From: Bacteroidota bacterium
GTDB lineage: Bacteria; Bacteroidota; Bacteroidia; Cytophagales; Cyclobacteriaceae
Assembly (NCBI GenBank): GCA_022567155.1
Contig: JADFHN010000040.1
Span: 1 to 35,756 of the forward strand
Direction: 5' to 3'
DNA length: 35,756 bases
The translations under genes were made by a program, and so were the position numbers. Shown piece after piece: positions 23,953-33,112 of this stretch. The stretch's first letter is position 1, and every line of letters begins with the position of its first letter. The notes under the pieces are model-generated. The model made no database searches. It saw only the letters and a program-made list of their open reading frames with translations, and was not told the origin of the DNA.

Positions 23953-23982
23953 CAAAAGTAAGATTCCTGCAGGGAATGACAA
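23953..23982 (-). promoter_or_regulatory. Promoter of ctaA with an internal palindrome
   Basis: On the minus strand TTG (23982-23980) and TACTTTTG (23960-23953) are 19 bases apart, a good Bacteroidetes promoter 20 bases from the ATG. The spacer contains CCTGCAGG (23966-23973), a perfect 8-bp palindrome in a near-symmetric ATTCC/GGAAT context that could be an operator. Confidence 0.55.
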
Positions 23983-24259
23983 GATAAATACCTTACGGTT
24001 TTCAATGTGTAATGCTGATATGTTTTTATCCGTCAATAAGACATGATACATCGAATTGTTATAAAGCATCATCTGTAATTATTCATGATGTAAGGTATAT
24101 ACGAAAAAAAAATTCGCAGAATCCATTATATTAGATGTTGATTTATCACAACAAAGCCGGTTAACGACTTGAAAAAAGCGAAATCAGTAATGGTAGCTGC
24201 CGGAGTGAGCCTGAAATACGTGTGTTTATCTATGATGAACCAAAATTAACTTTTGCATA
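23983..24259. other. Gene-free spacer between ctaA and the kinase
   Basis: No credible ORF is seen. It holds a 9-bp inverted repeat ATACCTTAC (23988-23996)/GTAAGGTAT (24090-24098) and a CATCAT...ATGATG hairpin (24067-24090). A -7-like TAACTTTTG, one T too long, precedes the kinase at 24247-24255. Confidence 0.35.
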
Positions 24260-25469
24260 TTGATTACAATTTTTAAATATCTTCATCCAAAAAACTGGTC
24301 GCTTCTCGGGAAGCAATATGATAAAAAGGATATAAATTTCGTGTTGCTAAAACCTAAAATCCTGTTGTCGCAACTAGCTGTGAAAGGATTTCTGGCCAGC
24401 CTTATCCATTTCGTCGTCGACCTGTCTGAATCATCCGGCATGACGGCCATAACGCTCGATATCTTGAGCGGGGTGTGTACCTCATATTTTTTCCTGTGAT
24501 TGTGCTTACGTTTCCTATGTTTGCTCCCGAACGAAAAAATATCTTATTCTTTTCAGGCTTATCTGTTTGTTTAATAATAATATGTGAAGTATTTGATTAT
24601 CAGTTATTTAGCCACGTTGTATCCGATAGTTCGCAGTATGGATATTTTATTGCTAATTTATTGTTCGCTATTGGCGTATCGGTTATGGCTACAAATTTTC
24701 TTGTCAATATAAACGAAGAGGCTAAAACTTTTCAGAATAAGCTGATATTAAAATGGAACCAAAAAATAAGGAACTGGAAAAGGCAAACGCCGAGCTGGAC
24801 CGGTTTGTATATAGCACGAGTCATGATCTAAGATCGCCGCTGCTGTCCATACTTGGATTGATTAATCTATTGGAAAACGAAAACGAAAAAGAGAAGGGGA
24901 AAGATTATATACGGATGATTAAAAAAAGTATAACCAAACAGGATGAATTTATTTCTGAAATACTTCAGTATTCCAGAAATGCCAGATTGGAAGTAACCGT
25001 GGAAGCATTTGATCTGAAAGACTTTGTAATAGATGTGGTGGATGATTGCAGGCTATTGGAAGGCGCAGATAGCGTAAAATTTATTTTTGATATTCAAGCG
25101 AACCGATACATAAAAAATGATAAAAGCAGGTTATCGATCATTCTTAAGAATCTGATAACAAATTCGGTGAAATACAGAAACATGCACAACGATTCGTTTG
25201 TTAAAATCCAGACCCGTATAAAAGACAATGTCTTGTGTATGGAGCTATCCGATAATGGTATTGGCATTGCCAAATCGCAACATGACCTGGTTTTCAATAT
25301 GTTTCACCGTGCCACAGAAAAAAGCGCCGGTTCAGGACTTGGATTGTATATCGTAAGCGAAATGGTAAAAAAACTGAAAGGTAAAATTGAAATGGAATCA
25401 GAGGGCGGAGCAGGTACCAGATTCAGTTTATTCATTCCCATAAAACAAAATGACATCGATTCGGGTTAA
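24260..25469 (+). pseudogene. Membrane sensor histidine kinase, broken by two frameshifts
   Basis: Three overlapping frames rebuild one protein. Frame 1 (from TTG 24260) and frame 2 (to about 24750) give several hydrophobic segments ending in FLVNINEEAKTFQNKL. Frame 3 (24753-25469) gives a coiled linker, the HisKA H-box STSHDLRSPL (His at residue 24 of that part), N-box ITNSVKYR, G1 DNGIGIA and G2 GSGLGLYIV. Each junction is a -1 shift at a homopolymer: T6 at 24487-24492, then A4 at 24750-24753 or A6 at 24761-24766; one extra base at each restores the frame. It is either a real pseudogene or a sequence error. The kinase half alone (24753-25469, 238 residues) is intact and could be translated. 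No response regulator is adjacent. Confidence 0.75.
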
Positions 25470-25554
25470 ATAAGAGTAAAGGAATCGTTTTATCTGAACT
25501 TGTTACCTTACTTTCGGTATTAAATTCCGGAATTTCATTTAATCATAAAACAGC

Positions 25555-26019
25555 TTGATCCGTATTTCGAAAACCTTCAGATTCTTTTCATTCCTTTTGG
25601 CAGGGGGATTAATGTATGGGTTCACTGCATGTAAAAAAGTCGATGACCAGGTACCTGCTGATATTTTTGTTGGTAATTATACCCTAAATGAGGTAATTGA
25701 GGAGTATGATCCGAATGATCCTGAAAAGGAAACGGAGAAATTTTTGGCACCCGATCTTTTTGAGATTCAGAAATCTGATTTTTTCAATCCCACAACCGGT
25801 GAATTTGTAACCGCCTACAAGTTGTTCATCCGCGATATTTTTTTAGGACTTACAAAAAATAATGATACACAGCTGGTAGGTACAGTAAATTGCCCTAACG
25901 CGAATGATATCAGTGGGGTTTCTCTGCTACAACTTGACAATTCATTGTATCGGCTCAATATGCTCAATTGTGTGGGCAGGGAAGTGCTGGCTACCTACAC
26001 ACGGGTGCAGGAGGAATAA
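25555..26019 (+). CDS. Hypothetical lipoprotein
   Basis: 154 residues from a TTG start (no ATG is better placed). The signal FFSFLLAGGLMYGFTAC ends in a lipobox with Cys near residue 26. The mature part begins with acidic residues, then FVGNYTLNEVIEEYDPN. It is a beta-rich small protein with no recognised family. The next gene encodes another small lipoprotein with a similar GNYEVEEYSE segment just after its lipobox region, so the two may be distant paralogues. Confidence 0.6.
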   Translation: MIRISKTFRFFSFLLAGGLMYGFTACKKVDDQVPADIFVGNYTLNEVIEEYDPNDPEKETEKFLAPDLFEIQKSDFFNPTTGEFVTAYKLFIRDIFLGLTKNNDTQLVGTVNCPNANDISGVSLLQLDNSLYRLNMLNCVGREVLATYTRVQEE

Positions 26020-26096
26020 TCAGGCAATCTTCTGCCGGCATATTTATTTTGGTGTCAAATTTGTGATTACATAATTAACCAATTACGATACCAGCT

Positions 26097-26519
26097 ATGA
26101 AAAGACCAATACCTGCTTTTCTTGCCTTTTCAGTATTACTTGCCGGGTGCGATATCATTATCGAAGATCCCTTTTTGTTTGATGAAAGAGACTTGCTTAC
26201 GGGCAACTACGAGGTGGAAGAATACAGCGAAACCGAAGGTGCAACTTTCGTTTATGATCTGAGCATTTACAAATCCCGGCATCACTACAATATCATTATT
26301 CTTTATAATTTATACGATTCGGATCTGGAAGTAATTGCCGAGGTGTATGAATACGGTAAAAAGATCAGAATCCCTCTTCAGCGCATCGGTGATCTTGAAT
26401 TTGAAGGTGCCGGCACACTATATAACGACGAGGAGCTATCCATCACCTATACCGTACGCAATATGCGCAACAATCCATTACTTGCGGACTTTGTGAGCGC
26501 AATAGCATGGAAGTACTGA
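26097..26519 (+). CDS. Hypothetical lipoprotein
   Basis: 140 residues with a signal and lipobox (FSVLLAGC, Cys at residue 18). After a short acidic linker comes LLTGNYEVEEYSETEGATF, then strands such as YNIIILYNLYDSDLEVIAEVYEYG and a GAGTLYNDEELSITYTV ending, which fits a small lipocalin-like or other beta-barrel fold. The function is unknown. It lies 77 bases after a lipoprotein gene of similar layout. Confidence 0.65.
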   Translation: MKRPIPAFLAFSVLLAGCDIIIEDPFLFDERDLLTGNYEVEEYSETEGATFVYDLSIYKSRHHYNIIILYNLYDSDLEVIAEVYEYGKKIRIPLQRIGDLEFEGAGTLYNDEELSITYTVRNMRNNPLLADFVSAIAWKY

Positions 26520-26614
26520 TTAAATGATTTTCATGATATTTTGATTCATGGCAGCTTAAATAATCCACTGCCCGCTGACATGGTATTTTTATCTGCTGGT
26601 AATATTAATCCTGA

Positions 26615-26641
26615 TTGTCAATAAATATTTATTTATGTTTG
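26615..26641 (+). promoter_or_regulatory. Promoter of the PIG-L/symporter cluster
   Basis: TTG (26615-26617) and TATGTTTG (26634-26641) with a 16-base spacer fit the Bacteroidetes promoter pattern, one base short of the usual spacing. It is 30 bases before the GTG start. Confidence 0.5.
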
Positions 26642-26671
26642 GAAATATTTAGATCAGTAAAACATTAAAAG

Positions 26672-29203
26672 GTGAAAAATATCAGGTATTCGTTTTTAGC
26701 CATTTGTGCATTGATTGTAATCAACGTTTCTGCCCAGGCACCAAAAAGGTATTCTTCTTCGGAAATATATCTGAATTTAAAAAAGTTGAATGTCCTGGGT
26801 AATGTGCTCTATGTGGCGGCACATCCGGACGACGAGAATACCCGTATGATAACCTATCTTGAAAACGGGAAACTTGTAAGCGCTGCGTATTTATCGCTGA
26901 CACGTGGCGATGGTGGACAAAACCTGATCGGTCCTGAAATAAAAGAGCAACTTGGTATATTACGGACGCAGGAGCTTCTTGCTGCCCGGCGAAGAGATGG
27001 AGGTGAGCAGTTTTTTACGCGGGCCAACGACTTCGGCTATTCGAAAAATACAGAAGAAACGGAACGGATATGGGAAAGGGATAAGGTATTGGGGGACGTA
27101 GTATGGACTTTCCGGAAATTCAGACCGGATGTGGTCATTACCCGGTTCCCGCCCGATGCAAGGGCCGGGCACGGGCACCACACCACCTCAGCGATTCTGG
27201 CACTTGATGCTTTCAGGATGGCCGGAGATCCCAGCTCTTATCCGGAACAGTTGAAATATGTAGAAACATGGCAGCCCTCACGAATGGTAATGAATACCGG
27301 ACGTTGGTGGAACAATGCAATCAGTAAAGACGACCAAGGCGTGGTTGTACTTGATGTGGGAGGATACAACCCGGAACTGGGTCAGTCCTATACTGAGATT
27401 TCGGCAGTTAGTCGAAGCCAGCATAAAAGCCAGGGATTCGGGGCAACCGGGTCAAGAGGCGAGCAGATCGAGTACCTTGAATATTTTGATGGCTCACAGG
27501 CTGACAATGATCTTTTCGAGGGAATCGATATGACATGGGGGCGGGTGCAAGGAGGCAGCATGGTGACCGGAAAAATCAGTAAGCTCGTCAGCGATTTTGA
27601 TGTAAGCGCTCCGGCGAAAAGTATTCCGGCGCTTATCGATCTGAAAGGCGCGATAGCGAAAATAGAAGATACGTACTGGCGCAGTAAGAAATCAGAAGAA
27701 GTGGATGAACTGATCAAAGCATGTGCCGGATTGTATCTGGAGGCTGTTGCAACAAAATATTCGGTAGTTCCAGGCGAAAAGCTGAATATAAAAATTGAGC
27801 TCACAAACCGTTCGGAAACAACGGTAAAACTTAAAAGCATCATGTGGGTGAATTATGAAAATATTGAAAACCATGATCTTTTACTCGAAGACAATAAAGC
27901 TGAATTTGTTGAATCAAATCTTGCAATTCCTGATGATATGCCGATATCAAATCCTTACTGGTTAAATAAAAAGGGGTCGTTGGGTATGTACAGCGTGGAT
28001 GATCTGCGTTTGATTGGCAAACCAGAAAATGACCCGGCATTCCGAGTATCGCTGGGGATTGAAATTGATGGCAGTTTAATTCATTATGTTCTTCCGGTTA
28101 TATATAAATGGAACGACCGCGTTAAAGGGGAGCAGCGAAGGCAGGTTATTGTTACACCTCCGGTTATGCTGTCTGTTTTAAGTAATGTCATTGTATTTCC
28201 TTCATCTGATCCACAACAAGTGGATATTAAGGTTATTGCAGGAATAGAGGGAATTACGCCGAACATCGAGCTGAACCTGCCCCCTAACTGGCGGTCCGAA
28301 CCTGTTGTTCAGCGTGTCACGTTTCATGAAAGGGAAGAAGAAAAGGTGGTTTCATTTATGGTTTATCCTCCCGGACAGCAGGAAGTGCTCACCCTGCATG
28401 CTACCGCAGAGCTTGAAGGCAAAAAATATAGCCGGGGTATTGCAACCATAAACTACGACCATATCCCGATCCAAACGTTGTTTCCGAAAGCTGTTTCAAA
28501 ACTAGTACGGCTTGATATTAAAAAAAGAGGCTCGGCAATCGGGTATGTAATGGGTGCCGGCGATGAAATGCCCTCGAGTCTTGAGCAGATTGGTTACAGC
28601 GTTCGGATGCTGAAAACGGAAGATATTACATCCGAAAATCTTGCAAACCTCGATGCTGTAATTGTAGGAATCAGGGCATTGAACACTCATCCGGAACTCA
28701 GGAATTATAAGAAAGCACTTCTTGATTTTGTATATGAAGGGGGCACTCTCATTTACCAGTACAATACAAGCCGGGGGATCAACTGGAAAGATTTTGCTCC
28801 TTATGAACTTGGTTTTACGGGCAGGTCATCCGATAGCAGGGTGTCGGTGGAAGAAGCAGAGATCACTGTTCTCAAGCCGGATAATCCGGTATTGAATAGT
28901 CCAAACAAAATAACCGGTAAGGATTTTGAAGGCTGGGTGCAGGAACGGGGTTTGTACTTTCCCAGTACGTGGGATCCGCGCTATGAAGCCGTGCTTTCTA
29001 GTCATGATCCTGGTGAAGATCCCAAAGACGGTGGGTTGCTTATTGCAAAATATGGGAAAGGCTATTACGTTTATACCGGATATGCCTGGTTCAGGCAGCT
29101 TCCGGCAGGAGTACCCGGAGCATACCGATTGTTTGCCAACATAATATCATTGAGCAGCAGCGCGCAGACTGAGAATTCAACCATACGTATGGATAACAAG
29201 TAA
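26672..29203 (+). CDS. Secreted PIG-L family deacetylase, large form
   Basis: 843 residues from GTG 26672, preceded by AAAAGG. The signal peptide reads SFLAICALIVINVSAQ. The PIG-L domain spans about 40-270: YVAAHPDDENTRMITYL with the zinc AHPDDE motif at about 50-55, SLTRGDGGQNLIG, and AGHGHHTTSAI for the third zinc ligand. The middle is beta-rich (about 350-600). The C-terminal quarter (LFPKAVSKLVRLDI..., LEQIGYSVRML, LDAVIVGIRALNTHPELR) resembles a ThuA/class I glutamine amidotransferase-like flavodoxin fold. It probably deacylates an N-acetyl sugar conjugate outside the cytoplasm, unlike the small cytosolic BshB1 in this window. It is followed by a tiny membrane peptide gene and a sodium symporter. 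Confidence 0.87.
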   Translation: MKNIRYSFLAICALIVINVSAQAPKRYSSSEIYLNLKKLNVLGNVLYVAAHPDDENTRMITYLENGKLVSAAYLSLTRGDGGQNLIGPEIKEQLGILRTQELLAARRRDGGEQFFTRANDFGYSKNTEETERIWERDKVLGDVVWTFRKFRPDVVITRFPPDARAGHGHHTTSAILALDAFRMAGDPSSYPEQLKYVETWQPSRMVMNTGRWWNNAISKDDQGVVVLDVGGYNPELGQSYTEISAVSRSQHKSQGFGATGSRGEQIEYLEYFDGSQADNDLFEGIDMTWGRVQGGSMVTGKISKLVSDFDVSAPAKSIPALIDLKGAIAKIEDTYWRSKKSEEVDELIKACAGLYLEAVATKYSVVPGEKLNIKIELTNRSETTVKLKSIMWVNYENIENHDLLLEDNKAEFVESNLAIPDDMPISNPYWLNKKGSLGMYSVDDLRLIGKPENDPAFRVSLGIEIDGSLIHYVLPVIYKWNDRVKGEQRRQVIVTPPVMLSVLSNVIVFPSSDPQQVDIKVIAGIEGITPNIELNLPPNWRSEPVVQRVTFHEREEEKVVSFMVYPPGQQEVLTLHATAELEGKKYSRGIATINYDHIPIQTLFPKAVSKLVRLDIKKRGSAIGYVMGAGDEMPSSLEQIGYSVRMLKTEDITSENLANLDAVIVGIRALNTHPELRNYKKALLDFVYEGGTLIYQYNTSRGINWKDFAPYELGFTGRSSDSRVSVEEAEITVLKPDNPVLNSPNKITGKDFEGWVQERGLYFPSTWDPRYEAVLSSHDPGEDPKDGGLLIAKYGKGYYVYTGYAWFRQLPAGVPGAYRLFANIISLSSSAQTENSTIRMDNK

Positions 29204-29228
29204 TAATATCTGAATTTAATGATTTAGC

Positions 29229-29372
29229 ATGAAAGAAGAGCAGGATAGCACGAAGAATATTGAGGCGCCGCCTCCGTTTATGAAGAGTTGGAAAAATCTT
29301 TACGCGGTGGTTCTTATAAGTTTCTTATTTCTTATCATCTTGTTTTACCTAATTACCGTAACGCTTTCATGA
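29229..29372 (+). CDS. 47-residue single-pass membrane peptide
   Basis: ATG 29229 to TGA 29372. The first 25 residues are hydrophilic and Pro-rich (IEAPPPFMKSWKNLY), followed by one strong membrane helix (AVVLISFLFLIILFYLI). Its TGA overlaps the ATG of the symporter gene (ATGA), a 4-base overlap that implies translational coupling. The tight placement suggests an accessory subunit of the transporter. No function is known. Confidence 0.75.
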   Translation: MKEEQDSTKNIEAPPPFMKSWKNLYAVVLISFLFLIILFYLITVTLS

Positions 29373-31066
29373 ACCTGATTGACTGGACGATCCTCTTCGG
29401 GACATTGATATTTATTGTTGGCTACGGCGTATGGAAAACCCGGGGAAGCAGCAACATCGAGTCGTACCTGCTTGGTGATAAAAGTTTGAAGTGGTGGACC
29501 ATAGGGTTATCTGTAATGGCCACTCAGGCCAGCGCCATTACCTTTTTGTCAACACCGGGGCAGGCATTCGACGATGGAATGCGCTTCATACAAATCTATT
29601 TCGGGCTTCCCATAGCCATGATAATAATCTCCGTCACTTTTATACCTATTTATTACCGGCTGAAGGTTTATACAGCATATGAATTCCTTGAAAACCGTTT
29701 TGACCTTAAAACACGATCACTTGCCTCGCTGCTTTTCCTTGTCTCGCGCGGGCTGGCTACAGGTATTACCATTTATGCGCCGTCCATTATACTTTCGACG
29801 ATACTTGGCTGGAATTTGGGTACGACCACGCTTATAATTGGTACATTGGTGATTATATATACCGTATCGGGAGGGACCAAAGCTGTGAGCCAGACACAAA
29901 AGCAGCAGATGGCAGTTATGATGGGAGGTATGGTTATTGCAGGGATTATGGTAATATTTCTATTACCAAAAGATATTTCATTTGGCGATGCAGTAAATGT
30001 GGCGGGTAAGCTGGGCAAAATGAATATCGTCAACCTCGAATTTGATATCACCGACAGGTATAACATCTGGTCAGGTCTGATTGGAGGCTTGTTTCTGTCA
30101 TTGTCGTATTTCGGAACCGACCAGTCGCAGGTTGCACGCTACCTGTCGGGCAAATCCGTTGCAGAAAGTCGCCTGGGACTGTTGTTTAATGGGTTATTGA
30201 AGATTCCCATGCAATTTATCATCCTGTTTATAGGTGTTATGGTATTTGTTTTTTATCTCTTTGTACAACCTCCGGTTTATTTTAATAAAACCGAAACAAA
30301 CAAGCTATTGGACACCGAATACAAATCAGACTATATAAATCTGCAGAATACACATTCACGATTATTTGAAATAAAAAAAAATCAGACCTATTCCCTGGTT
30401 GATGCCATAAACCGCAATGACGAAAGTGCAATTGAGCAGTTGCAGCAGGAGATCGCCCAGACGGATGCGGATTCGAAAAAAAATAAAGCCGAAGTATATT
30501 CACTCATAAAAAAGGTGAATCCGGATGCTGAGCAAAGAGATACCGATTATGTGTTTATTACATTTATTATGGATCATCTTCCGCATGGATTGATCGGATT
30601 GCTTTTAGCAGTGATTTTTTCGGCTGCAATGTCATCAACGTCATCGGAATTAAATGCACTTGCATCCACAACTACTATAGATATATATAAACGGTCGGTT
30701 GCAAAAAATCGGTCTGATAAACATTACCTGAATGCTTCCAAGCTGCTGACGTTGTTATGGGGAATATTAGCAATACTTTTTGCCACATTCGCTTCGAAGG
30801 CTGAGAATCTGATTCAGTTTGTGAATATTGTCGGGTCACTTTTTTACGGGACAATCCTTGGAATATTTCTCTCGGCATTTTATATCAAAAAAATCGAGGG
30901 AAATGCTGTATTCTGGGCGGCTATCATTGCTGAATCAATTGTTTTGTCACTTTTTTTCTTTACCGATATAGCCTATCTGCTGTATAATATCATTGGCTGT
31001 GTTCTGGTGATTTTTATTGGGTTAATGATTCAATTCCTTCAAAAGGAAAGGATGGGAACGGTATAA
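29369..31066 (+). CDS. Sodium:solute symporter (SSS family)
   Basis: 565 residues from ATG 29369, which overlaps the preceding stop; the longer frame from 29288 would read through the membrane-peptide gene and is rejected. The first helix is DWTILFGTLIFIVGYGVW, then SSNIESYLLGDKSLKWWTIGLSVMATQASAITFLSTPG, the typical opening of SSS proteins with Na+-site residues, and later SYFGTDQSQVARYLSGKS. About 13 membrane segments are expected. A hydrophilic, coiled insertion (about residues 305-395) interrupts the core. It probably imports a product related to the upstream secreted deacetylase; the substrate is not identifiable. Confidence 0.9.
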   Translation: MNLIDWTILFGTLIFIVGYGVWKTRGSSNIESYLLGDKSLKWWTIGLSVMATQASAITFLSTPGQAFDDGMRFIQIYFGLPIAMIIISVTFIPIYYRLKVYTAYEFLENRFDLKTRSLASLLFLVSRGLATGITIYAPSIILSTILGWNLGTTTLIIGTLVIIYTVSGGTKAVSQTQKQQMAVMMGGMVIAGIMVIFLLPKDISFGDAVNVAGKLGKMNIVNLEFDITDRYNIWSGLIGGLFLSLSYFGTDQSQVARYLSGKSVAESRLGLLFNGLLKIPMQFIILFIGVMVFVFYLFVQPPVYFNKTETNKLLDTEYKSDYINLQNTHSRLFEIKKNQTYSLVDAINRNDESAIEQLQQEIAQTDADSKKNKAEVYSLIKKVNPDAEQRDTDYVFITFIMDHLPHGLIGLLLAVIFSAAMSSTSSELNALASTTTIDIYKRSVAKNRSDKHYLNASKLLTLLWGILAILFATFASKAENLIQFVNIVGSLFYGTILGIFLSAFYIKKIEGNAVFWAAIIAESIVLSLFFFTDIAYLLYNIIGCVLVIFIGLMIQFLQKERMGTV

Positions 31067-31101
31067 TGTTTTGTATCTGGAATTTCAATTTTTAAGCAGA
31101 A

Positions 31102-31543
31102 ATAAATAAGAGAAGTCTAGTTGGAATAGTATGTATAAGTAAAGTTCTTTTGAATGTAGGGCTACATCAGTCCTCCTTTGCACAAATTGATCTTACACCG
31201 TTTGCCGGATAGCAATTTGGTGGTAAGGCAAGGTTTTTTCAAGGGAATTTGAAACTTATTAGCAATGTGAATTACGGTGCCACGGTAGATATTGAAATAA
31301 ATAATGGCATACAGCTTGAGCTATATTACAGTCAGTTACAAATGGATGCGGAATAGCGGCCGGATGCACCAGGTATGAAGATTTGTTGCCCCGTAATTTC
31401 AAAATAGATGTGCACTATTTCCAGATCGGTGGATTAAAGTATATACAAAGTGGAAACATTCACTCATTGTCATTCCTGATATAAGTGTATTCACAGCCTT
31501 TATAAGTAATTCTGATCTTGCGCATAGTTCTAATAGTGTTTGA
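31102..31543 (+). pseudogene. Decayed outer-membrane beta-barrel-like protein gene
   Basis: Rebuilt across frames: an ATA in the expected start position (31102), a signal-peptide-like SLVGIVCISKVLLNVGLH, then SSFAQIDLTPFAG, stop TAG at 31210 where Tyr would fit, QFGGKARFFQGNLKLISNVNYGATVDIEI, a second TAG at 31354, RPDAPG, a -1 shift at about 31374 (YEDLLPRNFKIDVHYFQIGGLKYIQSG), another -1 shift at about 31468 (VIPDISVFTAFISNSDLAH), and TGA at 31541. The alternating pattern resembles small Bacteroidetes outer-membrane barrel proteins. The loss of the start codon plus four lesions shows a dead gene. Confidence 0.65.
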
Positions 31544-31597
31544 GAAAATATTTAATTAACTTGTTACCATTTGCAAAACAATTGAAATACAAAAAAC

Positions 31598-32788
31598 ATG
31601 AATAAGAAATATTTTCCAATTCCCCTGATTGTAGCATTATTTTTCCTTATCCCGGCATGTCAGGATCAATCACAACAGGATGTAACCAGTAGTAACGAAA
31701 CTGCGCCATCAGATACGGCAAAAGTAGAAAGGAAAAAAGTTGTCTCTCCCAGATTTCCGAGCCCTGCAGCTACTGTCGAACAAACCATTGGACTATCCAG
31801 TATCAGGATTGAATATTCAAGGCCCAGTGTGATCTCTCAGGAAGGAGTAGACCGAACGGGTAAAATCTGGGGCAGACTGGTTCCATATGATTTTAATACC
31901 AGACGGGTGATGGGTGAAGGAAAACCCAGGCCATGGCGGGCCGGGGCTAATGAGAACACAACTATAACATTTTCTCATGATGCAAAAGTTGAAGGACAGC
32001 CGATCATAGCAGGAAAATATGGCTTACATATGGCAATTCATGAAGCCGGTGGAGCTACCGTCATATTCACAAACAAATCAGATGCCTGGGGCAGTTTTTC
32101 CTATGACCAGGCTGATGATGCCCTGAGGGTAGAAGTGGATACTGAGGAAATTCCCCTTACTGAAAGGCTGATCTATACCATTCAGGATATTGATAAAACC
32201 TCCAGTCAGGTAGTACTTGATTGGGAAAAGAAGCGCATCGCATTCAAAGTTGAGTTTGATACTCATGGCATGGTTCTGGCGGATTTCAGAAGATACCTTT
32301 TGGACACTACCGGCTTAACAGGGAGCGACTATAACCGGGCTGCTGCTTACTGTGCAACTAACAGCATTAACCTGGAAGAGGGACTTAATTGGATTGAACA
32401 ATCATTATCGAAGGAGGAGAATTATAGCAATATGAGCACCAAAGCATTGATCCTGGATGCGATGGGCAATTCAGTTGAAGCATCGACTGTTCAAAATACA
32501 GCGCTGGAACTTCCTTCCACTGAAGCCAATGACTTCTACTCTTATGGAACTCTATTGATCCGACAAGCTAAATCCGAACAAGCCATGAAAATTTACCGGC
32601 GACTAAGTGAAAAATGGCCGGATCATTGGCTTTCCGCACATGGAATGGCACGTGGATATTCCGCGCTTGGAGATTACCAAAAAGCCATTAAATACGAGCA
32701 GAATGCATTGACCAAAGCGCCAAGTGTCAATAAGGGTTTCATCGAGTGGGCAATATCAAAATTAGAGCAGGGGACGGACTTCAATTAA
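31598..32788 (+). CDS. DUF2911 lipoprotein with C-terminal TPR repeats
   Basis: 396 residues. The signal and lipobox are LIVALFFLIPAC (Cys about 21), followed by a Ser/Thr/Asp linker. The DUF2911 region (about 50-225) shows SPAATVEQTIGLSSIRIEYSRPS, GRLVPYDFNTRRVMGEGKPRPWRAGANENTTITFSHDAKVEG and KYGLHMAI. The C-terminal 110 residues contain TPR-like helices (DFYSYGTLLIRQAKSEQAMKIYRRL, AHGMARGYSALGDYQKAIKYEQNAL). DUF2911 proteins are common, exported and of unknown function. The gene is intact although both neighbours are pseudogenes. Confidence 0.85.
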   Translation: MNKKYFPIPLIVALFFLIPACQDQSQQDVTSSNETAPSDTAKVERKKVVSPRFPSPAATVEQTIGLSSIRIEYSRPSVISQEGVDRTGKIWGRLVPYDFNTRRVMGEGKPRPWRAGANENTTITFSHDAKVEGQPIIAGKYGLHMAIHEAGGATVIFTNKSDAWGSFSYDQADDALRVEVDTEEIPLTERLIYTIQDIDKTSSQVVLDWEKKRIAFKVEFDTHGMVLADFRRYLLDTTGLTGSDYNRAAAYCATNSINLEEGLNWIEQSLSKEENYSNMSTKALILDAMGNSVEASTVQNTALELPSTEANDFYSYGTLLIRQAKSEQAMKIYRRLSEKWPDHWLSAHGMARGYSALGDYQKAIKYEQNALTKAPSVNKGFIEWAISKLEQGTDFN

Positions 32789-32809
32789 AAGAATTGACTA
32801 CATAAAATT

Positions 32810-33099
32810 ATGAAACCCGAAAATCGATTAAATCTTTCGATGTTCTTGTTGCCGGCTCAGGGATGGCGGGAATGACCATTGCCAACAAAATGAGCGAAAA
32901 AAGGACTAAAGACGACCATAACAGACTCAAGACCTTATGGCGGCATCTGTGCACTAAGAGGTTGTGATCCCCAAAAAACTGATTGGAGCAGCAGAAATAA
33001 TCGACCGGGCTCGTAAAATGTCAGGTCATTAAATAACCGGAGATTATAAAATAGACTGGGGTGAATTGATGAAATTCAAAAACGATTTAATCAATATGT
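32810..33099 (+). pseudogene. Fragment of a FAD/NAD(P) disulfide oxidoreductase gene
   Basis: The FAD-binding start KSFDVLVAGSGMAGMTIANKMSEK (from 32830) is followed, after a shift at the A6 run 32897-32902, by the redox-site motif YGGICALRGCDPQK. After another shift at A6 32973-32978 come LIGAAEIIDRARKMSGH, a TAA, and ITGDYKIDWGELMKFKNDLIN. This is the N-terminus of a glutathione/mercuric-reductase-like enzyme with two Cys four residues apart. Everything after about residue 100 of an expected 450 or so is missing. Confidence 0.8.
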
Positions 33100-33112
33100 G
33101 GTTTAATTCCCA

